Part shown: positions 27,210-38,115 of the stretch, piece by piece
Position numbering within the stretch: the first letter of the stretch is position 1
How the letters are laid out: each line of letters starts with the position of its first letter
The notes under the pieces: generated by a model
What the model was told of the DNA's origin: nothing
Database searches by the model: none
What the model saw: only the letters and a program-made list of their open reading frames with translations
From: Oceanibaculum indicum P24
GTDB taxonomy: Bacteria > Pseudomonadota > Alphaproteobacteria > Oceanibaculales > Oceanibaculaceae
Length of the DNA stretch: 64,000 nucleotides
Reading direction: 5' to 3'
Assembly: GCF_000299935.1 (NCBI RefSeq)
Contig: NZ_AMRL01000014.1
Coordinates: 1 to 64,000, forward strand
Position numbers and translations under genes: made by a program

Positions 27210-27859
27210 ACGCCCAGTCGCGGTGTTCCGCCCTCTTCGGTTTCCTCGCCGATCTCGACAAGCTGGTAGAATATCGGCCGCAAGATCAAGGCCTCAAGCC
27301 TGTCCCTCACCAATATATAGGGGCTCGGCTCTCCCGTCGCCGCATTAGTCTCCACCCGGATGGGATGATCCGGCCCGGCCTCGACCCAATCGTCCAGATT
27401 GGTGCGGAAGCGCAAGACCTGGTCCCGGCCCGTGCCCTCGACCTGCAGTTCCACGGCGGTGAAGGGCGCGTCCTCGACCTCGATCAGGCCGCGCTCCACC
27501 GGCGTCACCAGCCAGTAGCTGCCGTCATCTTCTCGCCGTAATACCGTCGAGAATAGCTTTACCAGTGGCTTCCGGCCGATTGGCGAGCCAAGATAGAACC
27601 AGGTGCCATCGCGGGCGATCCGAATGCCGAAATCTCCGCAGCTTTCCTCCGGTCCGTCGCCCTTCGGCGAAGGGCCGGGATTTGCGCTGCCGGATGCACT
27701 GGCGTTGTTTCCGGCTTTTTCACGCCCCGGCACTGTGCGCGCCGCCCCCAGATGCCTAAGTATCTCTTCAGGAGCCTTGTTCCCTGACAGCCGGTCCTGT
27801 GGCGTGTCCGGGGCAGAGGATCGCGTCGGACGGTCAGGGTCGGGGTTCGCGCCAGTCAT
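27164..27859 (-). CDS. DUF1285 domain-containing protein
   Basis: A 231-residue cytosolic protein. The DUF1285 domain occupies about residues 75-225 (CGDFGIRIARDGTWFYLGSPIGR and LVTPVERGLIEVEDAPFTA are characteristic). The first 70 residues are a disordered, Pro/Gly/Ser-rich extension. Two starts are possible, 27874 and 27859; I prefer the latter (MTGANP). The 3' end overlaps the Nudix gene. It is divergent from the MoxR operon. Function unknown. Confidence 0.82.
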   Translation of the reverse strand: MTGANPDPDRPTRSSAPDTPQDRLSGNKAPEEILRHLGAARTVPGREKAGNNASASGSANPGPSPKGDGPEESCGDFGIRIARDGTWFYLGSPIGRKPLVKLFSTVLRREDDGSYWLVTPVERGLIEVEDAPFTAVELQVEGTGRDQVLRFRTNLDDWVEAGPDHPIRVETNAATGEPSPYILVRDRLEALILRPIFYQLVEIGEETEEGGTPRLGVWSKGTFFTLGSLNG

Positions 27860-27978
27860 TTCCTGTCCTTCCATCTGGCTTTCTGGCTATTCGGCCTTCT
27901 GTCGGGTCGGCGTGCCGCGCCAAAGAATATTGATGGTTCCGGCAGCTTCGGCGCCAACAGCTTAGGGAGAATATTGGC

Positions 27979-29004
<1,026 letters not shown>

Positions 29005-29023
29005 GACGGCGGACCCGGACCGC

Positions 29024-29923
29024 ATGCTGCGCCAGCGCGCTGAACAGCTCGCCTCTACCCTGCCGCCGCTGCTGGTCGCGGCGGAGCGGGTGGCCTCGAC
29101 CGTGGCGCAGGGCGTCCACGGCAGGCGGCGCGTCGGCCAAGGCGACAGTTTCTGGCAGTTCCGGCATTACACCTTCGGCGATTCGGTGCGCAGCGTCGAT
29201 TGGCGGCAATCCGCCAAGGGCGACCATGTCTATGTCCGCGAGACCGAGTGGGAGGCGGCGCAGAGCGTGTGGCTGTGGCGCGACGCCTCGCCCTCCATGC
29301 GCTACCGCTCCGACCGCAAGCTGCCGGAAAAGCTGGAGCGCGCGGAACTGCTGTTGGCGGCCCTGGCAGCATTGCTGGCCGGCAGCGGCGAGCAGGTGGC
29401 GCTGCTGGGCGGCGTGCATGCCCCCTTGCGCGGCCAGAGCGCCCTGCCCCGGCTGATCGGCGAGCTGGAGCGCACGCGGGATGCCGTCGATGTCGCGGCC
29501 AGCCTGCCGCCGGCCATTCCGCTGCCGCGCCATGGAGCGACCGTCTGGATCGGCGATTTCCTGTCGCCGGTCGCAGAGATCGAGGCGCGGATCGCCCGCG
29601 ATGTCGGGCGTGGCGTGCGCGGCTTCCTGCTGCAGGTGGTGGACCCGGCGGAGGCCGGCCTGCCGTTCCGCGGCCGGGTGCGCTTCGACGGGCTGGAGGG
29701 CGAGGCCTCGACCCTGATCAGCCGGGTGGACACTGTCCGCGCGGATTATCACCGGCGCTTCGCCGAACATCAGGCGGCGCTGCGCCACCTCGCCCGCACC
29801 GCGGGCTGGCATTTCGCCCAGCACCAGACCGACCAGCCGCCGGAAAAGGCGCTGCTCGACCTCTATATCGGACTGTCGCAGCCAGCCGGTGCCGGCGGCA
29901 ACCGCGACCGGATGAGGGGCTGA
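29024..29923 (+). CDS. DUF58 domain-containing protein
   Basis: A 299-residue protein with the DUF58 signature DWRQSAKGDHVYVRETEWEAAQSVWLWRDASPSM, centred on residue 80 and resembling a degenerate VWA/MIDAS site (DASPSM). DUF58 proteins are the usual partners of MoxR ATPases in Bat-like (aerotolerance) operons. No membrane segment was seen. The stop codon is one base from the next start. Substrate or client unknown. Confidence 0.88.
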   Translation: MLRQRAEQLASTLPPLLVAAERVASTVAQGVHGRRRVGQGDSFWQFRHYTFGDSVRSVDWRQSAKGDHVYVRETEWEAAQSVWLWRDASPSMRYRSDRKLPEKLERAELLLAALAALLAGSGEQVALLGGVHAPLRGQSALPRLIGELERTRDAVDVAASLPPAIPLPRHGATVWIGDFLSPVAEIEARIARDVGRGVRGFLLQVVDPAEAGLPFRGRVRFDGLEGEASTLISRVDTVRADYHRRFAEHQAALRHLARTAGWHFAQHQTDQPPEKALLDLYIGLSQPAGAGGNRDRMRG

Positions 29924-29924
29924 C

Positions 29925-32684
29925 ATGCTGACGCTCGGTCCGCTCGCCTTCGCCACGCCCTGGATCCTGGTCGCCCTCGCCGCGCTGCCGGTGCTGATCT
30001 GGCTGCTGCGCGTGGTGCCACCGGCCCCGCGCCGTGTCGCCTTCCCGGCGATCCGGCTGCTCTACGGGCTGAAGCCGCGCGACGAAACCTCCGCCACCAC
30101 GCCCTGGTGGCTGATCCTGCTGCGCGTGCTGCTGGCCGCCCTGATCATCCTGGCGCTGGCGCATCCTCTGCTGAACCCGCGCGCGCCGCTGGTGGGCGGC
30201 GGGCCGCTGGTGCTGGCCATCGACGATGGCTGGGCGGCGGCGCGCGACTGGCCGCAGCGCCAGCAGGCCGCCGAGGAACTGCTGGACCAGGCCGAACGCG
30301 CCGGACGGCCGGTGCTGCTGCTGACCACCGCGCCCTCCTCCGCCGGCCTGCCGGACCGGCTGTCGCCGCTGCGCGCGGGGGAGGCCCGCAGCCTCGTGCA
30401 GGCTCTGCAGCCGAAACCCTGGGCTACCGACCGCGCGGCGCTGGCGACCTGGCTGCGCAGCCAGGAACTGCCGGCCAGCGCGGAGAGCTTCTGGCTGTCC
30501 GACGGGCTGGGCGGCGAAGGCACCGCGGCGCTGGCCGAAACCCTGCAGCGGCTGGGTGCGCTGACGGTGATGACCACCCCGCCCTCCACCGTGCCGCAGC
30601 TGGCCTTCCCGCCGGAAAGCGAGATTGACGGGCTGATCGCCAGCCTGGCCCGCGCCGATGACCGGGGGGCGCTGGACAGTGCCGTGCGCGCGGTGGCCGC
30701 CGATGGCCGCATCCTGGCGCGCGAGGCGATCCGCTTCGAGGATGGCGAGACACGCGCCGAGGCGCGCATCGTGCTGCCCAGCGAGCTGCGCAACGAAATC
30801 GCCCGGCTGGAGATCGAGGATCAGGCGACCGCCGGCGGCGTGGCGCTGATCGACGAGCGCTGGCGCCGGCGCCCGGTCGGGCTGGTGTCGCAGACCAGCT
30901 TCAGCGCCTCGCAGCCGCTACTCTCCGAACTGCATTATCTGGATCAGGCGCTGAGCCCGTTCAGCGAGGTGCGGCGCGGCCCGCTGGAAACGCTGCTGGC
31001 GCGCGAGCTGGCGGTGATCCTGCTGCCCGACAGCGGCACGCTGAGCACCGCCGAGCAGGATATTCTGCGCCGGTGGGTCGCCGATGGCGGCGTGCTGCTG
31101 CGCTTCGCCGGGCCGATCCTGGCCGCCGCCGAGCCGTCCGGGCAGGCGCTGATCCCGGTGCCGCTGCGCCAGGGCGGCCGGCTGCTGGGCGGTGCCCTGT
31201 CCTGGAGCCAGCCGGCCCGGCTTGCCGCCTTCCCGCCGGAGAGCCCGTTCGCCGGCCTTGCCATCCCACCGGAAGTGACGGTGCAGCGTCAGGTGCTGGC
31301 GCAGCCCACTCTCGACCTGGCGGAACGCAGCTGGGCAACGCTGGAGGATGGCACGCCGCTGGTGACGGCGGCGCGCGAAGGCGATGGCTGGGTCGTGCTG
31401 GTGCACACCACCGCCAACCCGGACTGGAGCAATCTGCCGCTGTCCGGCCTGTTCGTGCAGATGCTGCAGCGGATCGTGGCGCTGAGCCAGGGCATCCGGG
31501 GCGGGCGCGGCGAACAGCCACTGCCGCCGGTCGAAACACTGGATGGCTATGGCCGGCTGGTGACACCGCCGAACAGTGCGCAGGCGCTGCCACCCCACAC
31601 AGATCCGGGCGCTGGCCCCGGCGACACGCCGATCCGCCCCGGCCCGTCCCTGCCGCCTGGCTTCTACGGTACCGATCAGGCGCGCGTCGCGGTGAACCTG
31701 GCCCCCGCCATCACCGAGTTCCAGCCGCTGGGCGCACTGCCCTCCGGTGTCGCCGTGACCGGCTATCAGCAAGGCGAGGAAGTGGATTTGCGGCCCACCC
31801 TGTTCACCGGCGCGCTGCTGCTGCTGCTGGCGGACCTGCTGATTTCCATGTTGCTGCGCGGGCTGGTCCCTAGCGCGGGCCGCGCCCCTGGCCGCGCCGC
31901 CATGCTGCTGCTGGCGTTCGGACTGGCAGCGGCGATGCCCGCCACCGTGCAGGCCCAGCAGGGTGACGACAGTTTCGCCCGCGCCGCCAGCCTCAGCACG
32001 CGGCTGGCCTATGTGCGCACCGGCGACCGCCAGCTCGACACCGCCAGCGAGGCCGGGCTGGCCGGGCTGACGCGCATGCTAGAACGCCGCACGGCGGTCG
32101 AGCCGGGCCCGCCGATGGGGGTCGATCTGGAGCGTGACGAGCTGATGTTCTTCCCGCTGCTCTACTGGCCGGTCGGCACCAGCCAGCAGCCGCTGAGTCC
32201 GGCCGCCATCGCCCGGGTGAACAGCTACATCAAGACCGGCGGCACTATCCTGTTCGACACCCGCGACCAGGGCGAGGTCGGCTTCGGCGGCGCCACGCCC
32301 GGCATCGAGCGGCTGCGCGTGCTGGCGCACGGCCTCGACGTGCCGCCGCTGGAGCCGGTACCGCCGGAGCATGTGCTGACCAAGGCCTTCTACCTGATGG
32401 ACAGCTTCCCCGGCCGCTGGACCGGCGGCACGGTCTGGGTGGAACGCGCCGATACCGCGCGCGACGACGAGGTGTCCTCGATCATCATCGGCGGGCATGA
32501 CTGGGCCGCCGCCTGGGCGATGGACGAGGGCGGGCGACCGATGTTCCCGGTGGTGCCCGGCGGCGAGGTGCAGCGTGAATGGTCCTACCGTTTCGGCGTG
32601 AACCTCGTCATGTACGCGCTGACCGGCAACTACAAGGCCGACCAGGTGCACATCCCCTCCATCCTCGAACGGCTGGGGCAATAG
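29925..32684 (+). CDS. BatA-N / DUF4159 membrane protein
   Basis: A 919-residue membrane-anchored protein. The N-terminus is the aerotolerance-type BatA domain with two hydrophobic segments (about residues 10-28 and 62-82). A long periplasmic region with a degenerate VWA-like part (LVLAIDDGWAAARDW) follows, then two more membrane segments near residues 625-645 and 655-675. The C-terminal DUF4159 domain (about 685-915) begins RLAYVRTGDRQLD. DUF4159 resembles a class I glutamine-amidotransferase fold. It lies between DUF58 and another long membrane protein, with 1-bp gaps. Probably an envelope-quality or assembly machine, by analogy with Bat operons. Confidence 0.85.
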   Translation: MLTLGPLAFATPWILVALAALPVLIWLLRVVPPAPRRVAFPAIRLLYGLKPRDETSATTPWWLILLRVLLAALIILALAHPLLNPRAPLVGGGPLVLAIDDGWAAARDWPQRQQAAEELLDQAERAGRPVLLLTTAPSSAGLPDRLSPLRAGEARSLVQALQPKPWATDRAALATWLRSQELPASAESFWLSDGLGGEGTAALAETLQRLGALTVMTTPPSTVPQLAFPPESEIDGLIASLARADDRGALDSAVRAVAADGRILAREAIRFEDGETRAEARIVLPSELRNEIARLEIEDQATAGGVALIDERWRRRPVGLVSQTSFSASQPLLSELHYLDQALSPFSEVRRGPLETLLARELAVILLPDSGTLSTAEQDILRRWVADGGVLLRFAGPILAAAEPSGQALIPVPLRQGGRLLGGALSWSQPARLAAFPPESPFAGLAIPPEVTVQRQVLAQPTLDLAERSWATLEDGTPLVTAAREGDGWVVLVHTTANPDWSNLPLSGLFVQMLQRIVALSQGIRGGRGEQPLPPVETLDGYGRLVTPPNSAQALPPHTDPGAGPGDTPIRPGPSLPPGFYGTDQARVAVNLAPAITEFQPLGALPSGVAVTGYQQGEEVDLRPTLFTGALLLLLADLLISMLLRGLVPSAGRAPGRAAMLLLAFGLAAAMPATVQAQQGDDSFARAASLSTRLAYVRTGDRQLDTASEAGLAGLTRMLERRTAVEPGPPMGVDLERDELMFFPLLYWPVGTSQQPLSPAAIARVNSYIKTGGTILFDTRDQGEVGFGGATPGIERLRVLAHGLDVPPLEPVPPEHVLTKAFYLMDSFPGRWTGGTVWVERADTARDDEVSSIIIGGHDWAAAWAMDEGGRPMFPVVPGGEVQREWSYRFGVNLVMYALTGNYKADQVHIPSILERLGQ

Positions 32685-32685
32685 A

Positions 32686-34752
32686 ATGATTTCATCGGGC
32701 CTCGATATCGCTTTCGCGCCGATGCTGCCGCTCTGGGCGCTGGCGGCGCTGGCCGTCTTGTCCGTGCTGGTGCTGGCCGCTGGCCTGTGGCGGCGGGCGC
32801 GCGGCATCTGGCTGCGCGCGGCGGCGGTCGCCGTGCTGCTGCTGGCGCTGGCCAACCCGGCGATCATCGCCGAGCAGCGTGAGGACCAATCCGATATCGC
32901 CCTGCTGCTGACCGACCGCTCGCCCAGCCAGCGCATCGGCGAACGCCCGCAGCAGACCGATGCGGTGCTGGAGGCCCTGCGTGCCGAGCTGGCCCGCCAG
33001 CCCAATCTGGAGGTCCGCGAGGTTACGGTGGAGCCGGCCGGCGCCAACCGCGAGGGCACGCAGCTGTTGGCGACGGCGCAGCAGGCGCTGTCCAACATTC
33101 CGCGCCGCCGGCTGGCCGGCATCATCGCGCTGACCGACGGGCAGGCGCACGATGCCGACACGATGTCCGAAACCCTGCCCGCCCCGTTCCATGCGCTGAT
33201 CACCGGCGAGAAGGACGAACAGGACCGCCGCCTGGTGATCCGCCAGGCTCCCAGCTTCGGCATGGTCGGCAAGGAGGTCACCATCCGGCTGGCGGTCGAG
33301 GATGCCGCTGCCGCCGAGGGCACGCCGGTCTCGCTCCGGCTGCGCCTGAATGGCGAGCGCGAGGAGGTGATCGCCGTGCCCGCGAACAGCGAGGAAGAGA
33401 TTGCCTTCACGCTGGACCGCGGCGGCCAGAGCGTGCTGGAGATCGAGGCCGCCCCCGGCGAGCGCGAACTCACGCTGATCAACAACCGCGCGGTGCTGAG
33501 CATCAACGGCGTGCGCGACCGGCTGCGCGTGCTGCTGGTCTCCGGCGAGCCGCATGCGGGGGAACGCACCTGGCGCAACCTGCTGAAGGCCGACCCGTCG
33601 GTCGATCTGGTGCATTTCACCATCCTGCGCCCGCCGGAGAAGCAGGACGGCACGCCGATCCGTGAGCTGTCGCTGATCTCCTTCCCGATCCGCGAGCTGT
33701 TCGAGGTGAAGATCGACGAGTTCGACCTCATCATCTTCGACCGCTACAAAAGGCGCGGCGTGCTGCCCCGGCTCTATCTCGGCAATATTGCGGAATATGT
33801 GCGCAAGGGCGGCGCGCTGCTGATGGCGGTGGGGCCGGATTTCGCCTCGCCGGTCAGCCTGTTCCAAACCCCCATCGGCGATATATTGCCGGCCGAGCCC
33901 AGCGGCGACGTGCATGAGGAGGGCTACCGCCCGACCCTGACAGCGATGGGCCGCCGCCACCCCGTCACCGCCGATCTGGCCGGCGCCGGGCCCGAGGGCG
34001 GCGTGCCGGGCTGGGGCCGCTGGTTCCGGCTGGTCGATACCCAGCCGCGCAGTGGCACCGTGGTCATGCAGGACGAGCGCGCCCGCCCGCTGGTAGTTTT
34101 GGACCGCGTCGGCGAGGGCCGCGTGGCGCAGATCAACAGCGACCATATGTGGCTGTGGACGCGCGGCTTCGAGGGCGGCGGCCCGCAGGCCGAGCTGCTG
34201 CGCCGGGTCGCGCACTGGCTGATGAAGGAGCCGGACCTGGAGGAGAATGATCTGCGCGCCACCGTGCGCGGCGACCGCATGGAGATCGAGCGCCGCTCGC
34301 TGGAGCCGGCGGCGGAAACGGTGGAAGTCACCGGCCCGTCCGGCGAGACCATCACCGTGCCGCTGGCGGAATCCGGCGAGGGCCGCGCCACCGGCACGCT
34401 GACCGTAGAGGAACCCGGCCTCTACCGCCTGTCCGACGGGGAGCGCACCCGCCTGGTCACGGTGGGCGCGGTCAATCCGGTGGAATATGCCGATGTCCGC
34501 GCGACCGACGCGGTGCTGGCCCCGGTCGCCGAAGCTTCGGGCGGGTCGGTCCACTGGCTGGCCGACGGCATGCCCGATCTGCGCCGCGTCGATGCCGACC
34601 GCCGCGCCACGGGCCGCAACTGGATCGGGCTGCGCGCCAACAACGACTATATCGTGACCGGCGTGCTGGAAGTGCCGCTGCTGCCCGCCCTGCTCACCCT
34701 GCTGCTGGCGCTGGGCGCGCTGATCGGCGGCTGGCTGCGCGAGGCGCGATGA
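32686..34752 (+). CDS. Large membrane protein with GATase1-like domain, MoxR operon
   Basis: A 688-residue protein with two N-terminal membrane segments (about 8-30 and 38-58) and one at the extreme C-terminus (about 662-683). The large segment between is probably periplasmic. Its first part (about 65-180) looks like a degenerate VWA domain (IALLLTDRSPSQRIGERP). The middle (about 275-520) has the amidotransferase-like fold seen in related proteins (LLVSGEPHAGERTWRNLLKADP, FDLIIFDRYKRRG). No catalytic Cys-His-Glu triad is evident. It overlaps DUF454 by 4 bp. Function unknown. Confidence 0.75.
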   Translation: MISSGLDIAFAPMLPLWALAALAVLSVLVLAAGLWRRARGIWLRAAAVAVLLLALANPAIIAEQREDQSDIALLLTDRSPSQRIGERPQQTDAVLEALRAELARQPNLEVREVTVEPAGANREGTQLLATAQQALSNIPRRRLAGIIALTDGQAHDADTMSETLPAPFHALITGEKDEQDRRLVIRQAPSFGMVGKEVTIRLAVEDAAAAEGTPVSLRLRLNGEREEVIAVPANSEEEIAFTLDRGGQSVLEIEAAPGERELTLINNRAVLSINGVRDRLRVLLVSGEPHAGERTWRNLLKADPSVDLVHFTILRPPEKQDGTPIRELSLISFPIRELFEVKIDEFDLIIFDRYKRRGVLPRLYLGNIAEYVRKGGALLMAVGPDFASPVSLFQTPIGDILPAEPSGDVHEEGYRPTLTAMGRRHPVTADLAGAGPEGGVPGWGRWFRLVDTQPRSGTVVMQDERARPLVVLDRVGEGRVAQINSDHMWLWTRGFEGGGPQAELLRRVAHWLMKEPDLEENDLRATVRGDRMEIERRSLEPAAETVEVTGPSGETITVPLAESGEGRATGTLTVEEPGLYRLSDGERTRLVTVGAVNPVEYADVRATDAVLAPVAEASGGSVHWLADGMPDLRRVDADRRATGRNWIGLRANNDYIVTGVLEVPLLPALLTLLLALGALIGGWLREAR

Positions 34753-35204
34753 GCGTGCAGGAGGATGCTCCCGGAAATCCGCCCCCTACGAAACAGCTGG
34801 AGTTCCACGAGGCCGGGCTGATCGAGAACCGGCTGCTGCGGGTCACGCTCTACGCGCTGGGCTGCATTTTCGCCGCGCTGGGGCTGATTGGCGCCTTCCT
34901 GCCGGTGGTGCCGACCGTGCCTTTCCTGCTGGTCGCAGTGTGGTGCTTCGCGCGCTCCTCCCCGCGGTTCCACCACTGGCTCTATACCCATCCGACCTTT
35001 GGCCCGCCGATCCGCAACTGGTTCCAGCACGGCGTGGTGCCGCTGAAGGGCAAGCTCTACGCCGTCGGCGGCATGGCATTCAGCTGGATGATGACCGTCA
35101 TTTTCGTGTTCGACGACTGGCTGAAGCCGGCGCTGATGGGCGGCACGATGGTTCTGATCGGGATCTATGTCTGCACCCGCCCCAGCCGCGTGCGGGCGGA
35201 GTAG
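34749..35204 (+). CDS. DUF454 (YbaN-family) membrane protein
   Basis: A 151-residue inner-membrane protein with hydrophobic segments at about 30-50, 53-72, 100-118 and 121-139. The DUF454 hallmarks GLIGAFLPVVPTVPFLLVA and FARSSPRFHHWLYTHPTFGPPIRNW are present. It is the last gene of the MoxR operon (ATGA overlap with the preceding gene). The molecular function of YbaN is not established. Confidence 0.85.
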   Translation: MSVQEDAPGNPPPTKQLEFHEAGLIENRLLRVTLYALGCIFAALGLIGAFLPVVPTVPFLLVAVWCFARSSPRFHHWLYTHPTFGPPIRNWFQHGVVPLKGKLYAVGGMAFSWMMTVIFVFDDWLKPALMGGTMVLIGIYVCTRPSRVRAE

Positions 35205-35259
35205 CTACCAGCCAGCTAGCTGATTGTTGCGCTAGTGGCAGCGCTAGAGTTCCTCTGTC

Positions 35260-35359
35260 CGTCACCCCCGCACTTGTTGCGGGGGTCCAGGCTTCAGCTA
35301 ACTGGATCGTCGGTCGAGTAAGCTGAACCCTGGATTCCCGGGACAAGCCCGGGAATGAC
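35260..35359. repeat. Dispersed composite palindrome, family A, copy 3
   Basis: Near-identical in plan to copy 1 (CCCCCGCA stem, then TTCCCGGG stem, inverted TCCAGG/CCTGGA junctions). It fills the gap between the DUF454 gene and the methyltransferase gene. Confidence 0.9.
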
Positions 35360-35445
35360 AGATGAGAGAAAGCCGGAAGGCCGTAATCTCTCCAATCTCC
35401 CTTTCCGCTTGCGGGCCGGGCGGGAAGCCCGCATATCTCGGCTCC

Positions 35446-36855
35446 ATGAAACGCAGCCAGCCACCCCGACATCCCCTCGGCAAGCAAATGGGCAAGTCGC
35501 ACCGCGCCGCCGGCACGCCCGCCCGCCCGTTCGAGAAGCGTCCTGACCGGAAGCCGGCGCGCGCCGCCCGCAAGCTGCCGGCTAACACGCCGCCGGTCGA
35601 GCTGACCGTCACGGCGCTGGGCGTGCGCGGCGACGGGCTGGCGGAGGCCGGTGGCAAGCGCTATTTCGTGCCGCTGACCGTGCCCGGCGACCGGCTGCTG
35701 GTCCGCCCGGTCGAGGAGACCGGCGACGGCGTCCGCGCGGAAATCCTGGAGATGCTGGAACCCGGCGCGGACCGGCGCGAGCCGCCCTGCCCCTCTTTCG
35801 GGCGCTGCGGCGGCTGCACGCTGCAGCATCTGACAGACACCGCCTACCGCGCCTACAAGCAGGCGCTGCTGCTGGACGCGGTGGCGCGCGAAGGTATCGA
35901 CCCGGAGCTGATCGCCGAACTGGTGACGGTGCCGCCGCACAGCCGGCGCCGCGCCATCCTGGTGGCCCGCAAGCTGGCGCAGGGCACGGTGCTGGGCTTC
36001 CATGAGCATCGCGGCCATTTCATCGTCGATATCGAGGAGTGCACCGTCCTCGCCCCGGCGCTGATGGCAGTGCTGCCGCCCTTGCGCGCCCTGCTGGACA
36101 GGCTGCTGCCGGCGGCCGGCAATGCCCGCGCGACCATGCTCAGCCTCGATGGCAGCGTCGATCTGCTGCTCGACCTGCCGGAAATGCCGGACCTTACCGG
36201 ACGCGAAGCTCTGGCCGGCTTCGCGGCGGAGGCCAACCTCGCGCGGCTGTCGATCACCATCGAAGGCGGCACACCGGAACTGCTGGCCGAGCGCCGCGCC
36301 GCCACCCTCTCCTTCGCCGGCATACCGGTCGCGGTGCCGCCGGGCGCCTTCCTGCAGGCCACGCCGGAGGCCGAAGCCGCGCTGCTGGAGGCCGTGCTGG
36401 CCGGCGTCGGCGAGGCGAAGAATATCGCCGACCTCTATGCCGGCTGCGGCACCTTCAGCCTGCCGCTGGCGGCAAAGGGGGCCGCGGTGCATGCGGTGGA
36501 AGGCCACGCCCCGGCGCTTGAGGCACTGGCGGCGGCGTCCCGCAAGGCCGGCCCGTCCGTGAAGCTGAGTGTCGAGAAGCGCGACCTCGCCGGTGACCCG
36601 CTGGCGGAGGATGAGCTGGACCGGTTCGATGCGGTGGTGTTCGACCCGCCGCGCACCGGCGCGCGGTCCCAGGCAGCGGCTCTGGCGAAGAGCCAGGTGC
36701 CGGTGGTCGTGGCCGTCTCCTGCAACCCGGCCACCTTCGCGCGCGACATGCGGTTGCTGCTGGAGGGCGGCTACCGGCTGGAGCGCATCACCCCGGTGGA
36801 CCAGTTCCTGTGGTCAGCGCATCTGGAGCTGGTGGCGGTGTTCCGGCGCGCATAA
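35446..36855 (+). CDS. TrmA/RlmD-type 23S rRNA (uracil-5-)-methyltransferase
   Basis: A 469-residue class I SAM-dependent RNA m5U methyltransferase. After a basic tail comes a TRAM-like domain (about 45-100), then the Fe-S cysteines CPSFGRCGGC with a fourth Cys in IEECTV, then the Rossmann domain with DLYAGCGTFSLPLA, FDPPRTGA and the catalytic-Cys motif VSCNPATFARD. I chose ATG 35446; the frame is open to 35362 but without homology, and another ATG at 35488 is possible. Whether it corresponds to RlmC, RlmD or TrmA is not decidable by eye. A strong terminator follows. Confidence 0.9.
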   Translation: MKRSQPPRHPLGKQMGKSHRAAGTPARPFEKRPDRKPARAARKLPANTPPVELTVTALGVRGDGLAEAGGKRYFVPLTVPGDRLLVRPVEETGDGVRAEILEMLEPGADRREPPCPSFGRCGGCTLQHLTDTAYRAYKQALLLDAVAREGIDPELIAELVTVPPHSRRRAILVARKLAQGTVLGFHEHRGHFIVDIEECTVLAPALMAVLPPLRALLDRLLPAAGNARATMLSLDGSVDLLLDLPEMPDLTGREALAGFAAEANLARLSITIEGGTPELLAERRAATLSFAGIPVAVPPGAFLQATPEAEAALLEAVLAGVGEAKNIADLYAGCGTFSLPLAAKGAAVHAVEGHAPALEALAAASRKAGPSVKLSVEKRDLAGDPLAEDELDRFDAVVFDPPRTGARSQAAALAKSQVPVVVAVSCNPATFARDMRLLLEGGYRLERITPVDQFLWSAHLELVAVFRRA

Positions 36856-36891
36856 GAAAAACCCCCTCGCTGCCGGCAGCGAGGGGGTTTT
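36856..36891. terminator. Bidirectional rho-independent terminator
   Basis: The stem CCCCCTCGCTGCC/GGCAGCGAGGGGG at 36862-36887 is perfect, flanked by an A-rich run before and a T run after. It lies between convergent genes, the m5U methyltransferase (plus) and the ornithine decarboxylase (minus), and can serve both. Confidence 0.93.
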
Positions 36892-36904
36892 CCGTTCAGA
36901 CGCC

Positions 36905-38038
36905 TCAGATGTAGTAGGAGGCCAGCGGCTTGAAGCCGTTGAAGGCCACCGCCGAGTAGGTGGTGGTGTAGGCACCGGTGGAGCCGATGCGCACCCGGTC
37001 GCCGATGGCGAGGTCGAGCGGCAGCTTGTACTCCTCCTTCTCGTACAGCACGTCAGCGCTGTCACAGGTCGGGCCGGCCAGCACCACTGAGTCGCCCTCG
37101 CCGGTCAGCTCGCGGTCGAAGGTCAGCGGGTACTTGATCGCCTCGTCCATGGTCTCGGCCAGACCGCCGAACTTGCCGATGTCGAGATAGACCCAGCGCT
37201 TCGTCTCGGCCGCCGACTTGCGCGAGATCAGCACCACCTCGGATTCGATGACGCCGGCATTGCCGACCATGCCGCGGCCCGGCTCCACGATGGTCTCCGG
37301 GATGCGGTTGCCGAAATGGCGGCGCAGCGACTCGTCGATGGCCTGGCCGTAATCGGCCGGGGTCGGCATGTCCTTCATGTAGCGGGTCGGGAAGCCGCCG
37401 CCCAGATTGACCATGCGCAGCAGGATGCCGCGATGCTCCAGGTCCTGGAACAGCTTGGCGCAGCTGGCAATGGCCGCATCCCACTGCTGCGGATCGCGCT
37501 GCTGCGAGCCGACATGGAACGAGATGCCATAGGGGATGACGCCCTTCTCCGCCGCCTTCAGGAGAAGATCGAACGCCATCTCCGGCTCGCAGCCGAACTT
37601 GCGCGACAGCGGCCAGTCAGCACCCTCGCCCGAGGTCAGGATGCGGCAGAACACGCGCGCCCCCGGCGCCGCACGGGCGATCTTGTCCAGCTCCGCCTCG
37701 CTGTCGAAGGCGAAGAGACGGACACCCAGCGCATGGGCGCGCGCGATGTCCGTCTCCTTCTTGATGGTGTTGCCGTAGGAGATGCGCGACGGCGTGGCGC
37801 CGGCCGCCAGGGCGTCCTCGATCTCCGCCACGCTCGCCGTGTCGAAATTCGACCCCAGCCCGGTCAGCCGCTTCAGGATCTCCGGCGCCGGATTGGCCTT
37901 TACCGCATAGAAGATCTTGGCGTTCGGCAGGGCCGAGGCCAGGGCGCGGTAATTTTCCTCCACGACGTCCAGATCGACGACCAGGAACGGGGTCTCGACT
38001 CGTCGCTCGGCGAGGAAGCGGGCAATCTTTTCGTTCAT
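36905..38038 (-). CDS. Ornithine/lysine decarboxylase, fold type III PLP enzyme
   Basis: A 377-residue decarboxylase of the alanine-racemase fold that makes putrescine (or cadaverine) for polyamine synthesis. The PLP lysine is Lys47 in FYAVKANP. GISFHVGSQQ, the PLP-phosphate loop LGGGFP, EPGRGMVG and the catalytic Cys325 in GPTCDSAD are all present. The sequence matches the short alphaproteobacterial type. It is followed by a strong terminator, and homospermidine synthase lies 77 bp upstream on the same strand, so its putrescine presumably feeds that enzyme. Confidence 0.93.
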   Translation of the reverse strand: MNEKIARFLAERRVETPFLVVDLDVVEENYRALASALPNAKIFYAVKANPAPEILKRLTGLGSNFDTASVAEIEDALAAGATPSRISYGNTIKKETDIARAHALGVRLFAFDSEAELDKIARAAPGARVFCRILTSGEGADWPLSRKFGCEPEMAFDLLLKAAEKGVIPYGISFHVGSQQRDPQQWDAAIASCAKLFQDLEHRGILLRMVNLGGGFPTRYMKDMPTPADYGQAIDESLRRHFGNRIPETIVEPGRGMVGNAGVIESEVVLISRKSAAETKRWVYLDIGKFGGLAETMDEAIKYPLTFDRELTGEGDSVVLAGPTCDSADVLYEKEEYKLPLDLAIGDRVRIGSTGAYTTTYSAVAFNGFKPLASYYI

Positions 38039-38115
38039 CTCTCTACTCTCCCAAACCGCTGATTAGGCGGCATTAAAGTACGGTTCAGGTACGCAACACT
38101 CGTATCGGTGCCGGA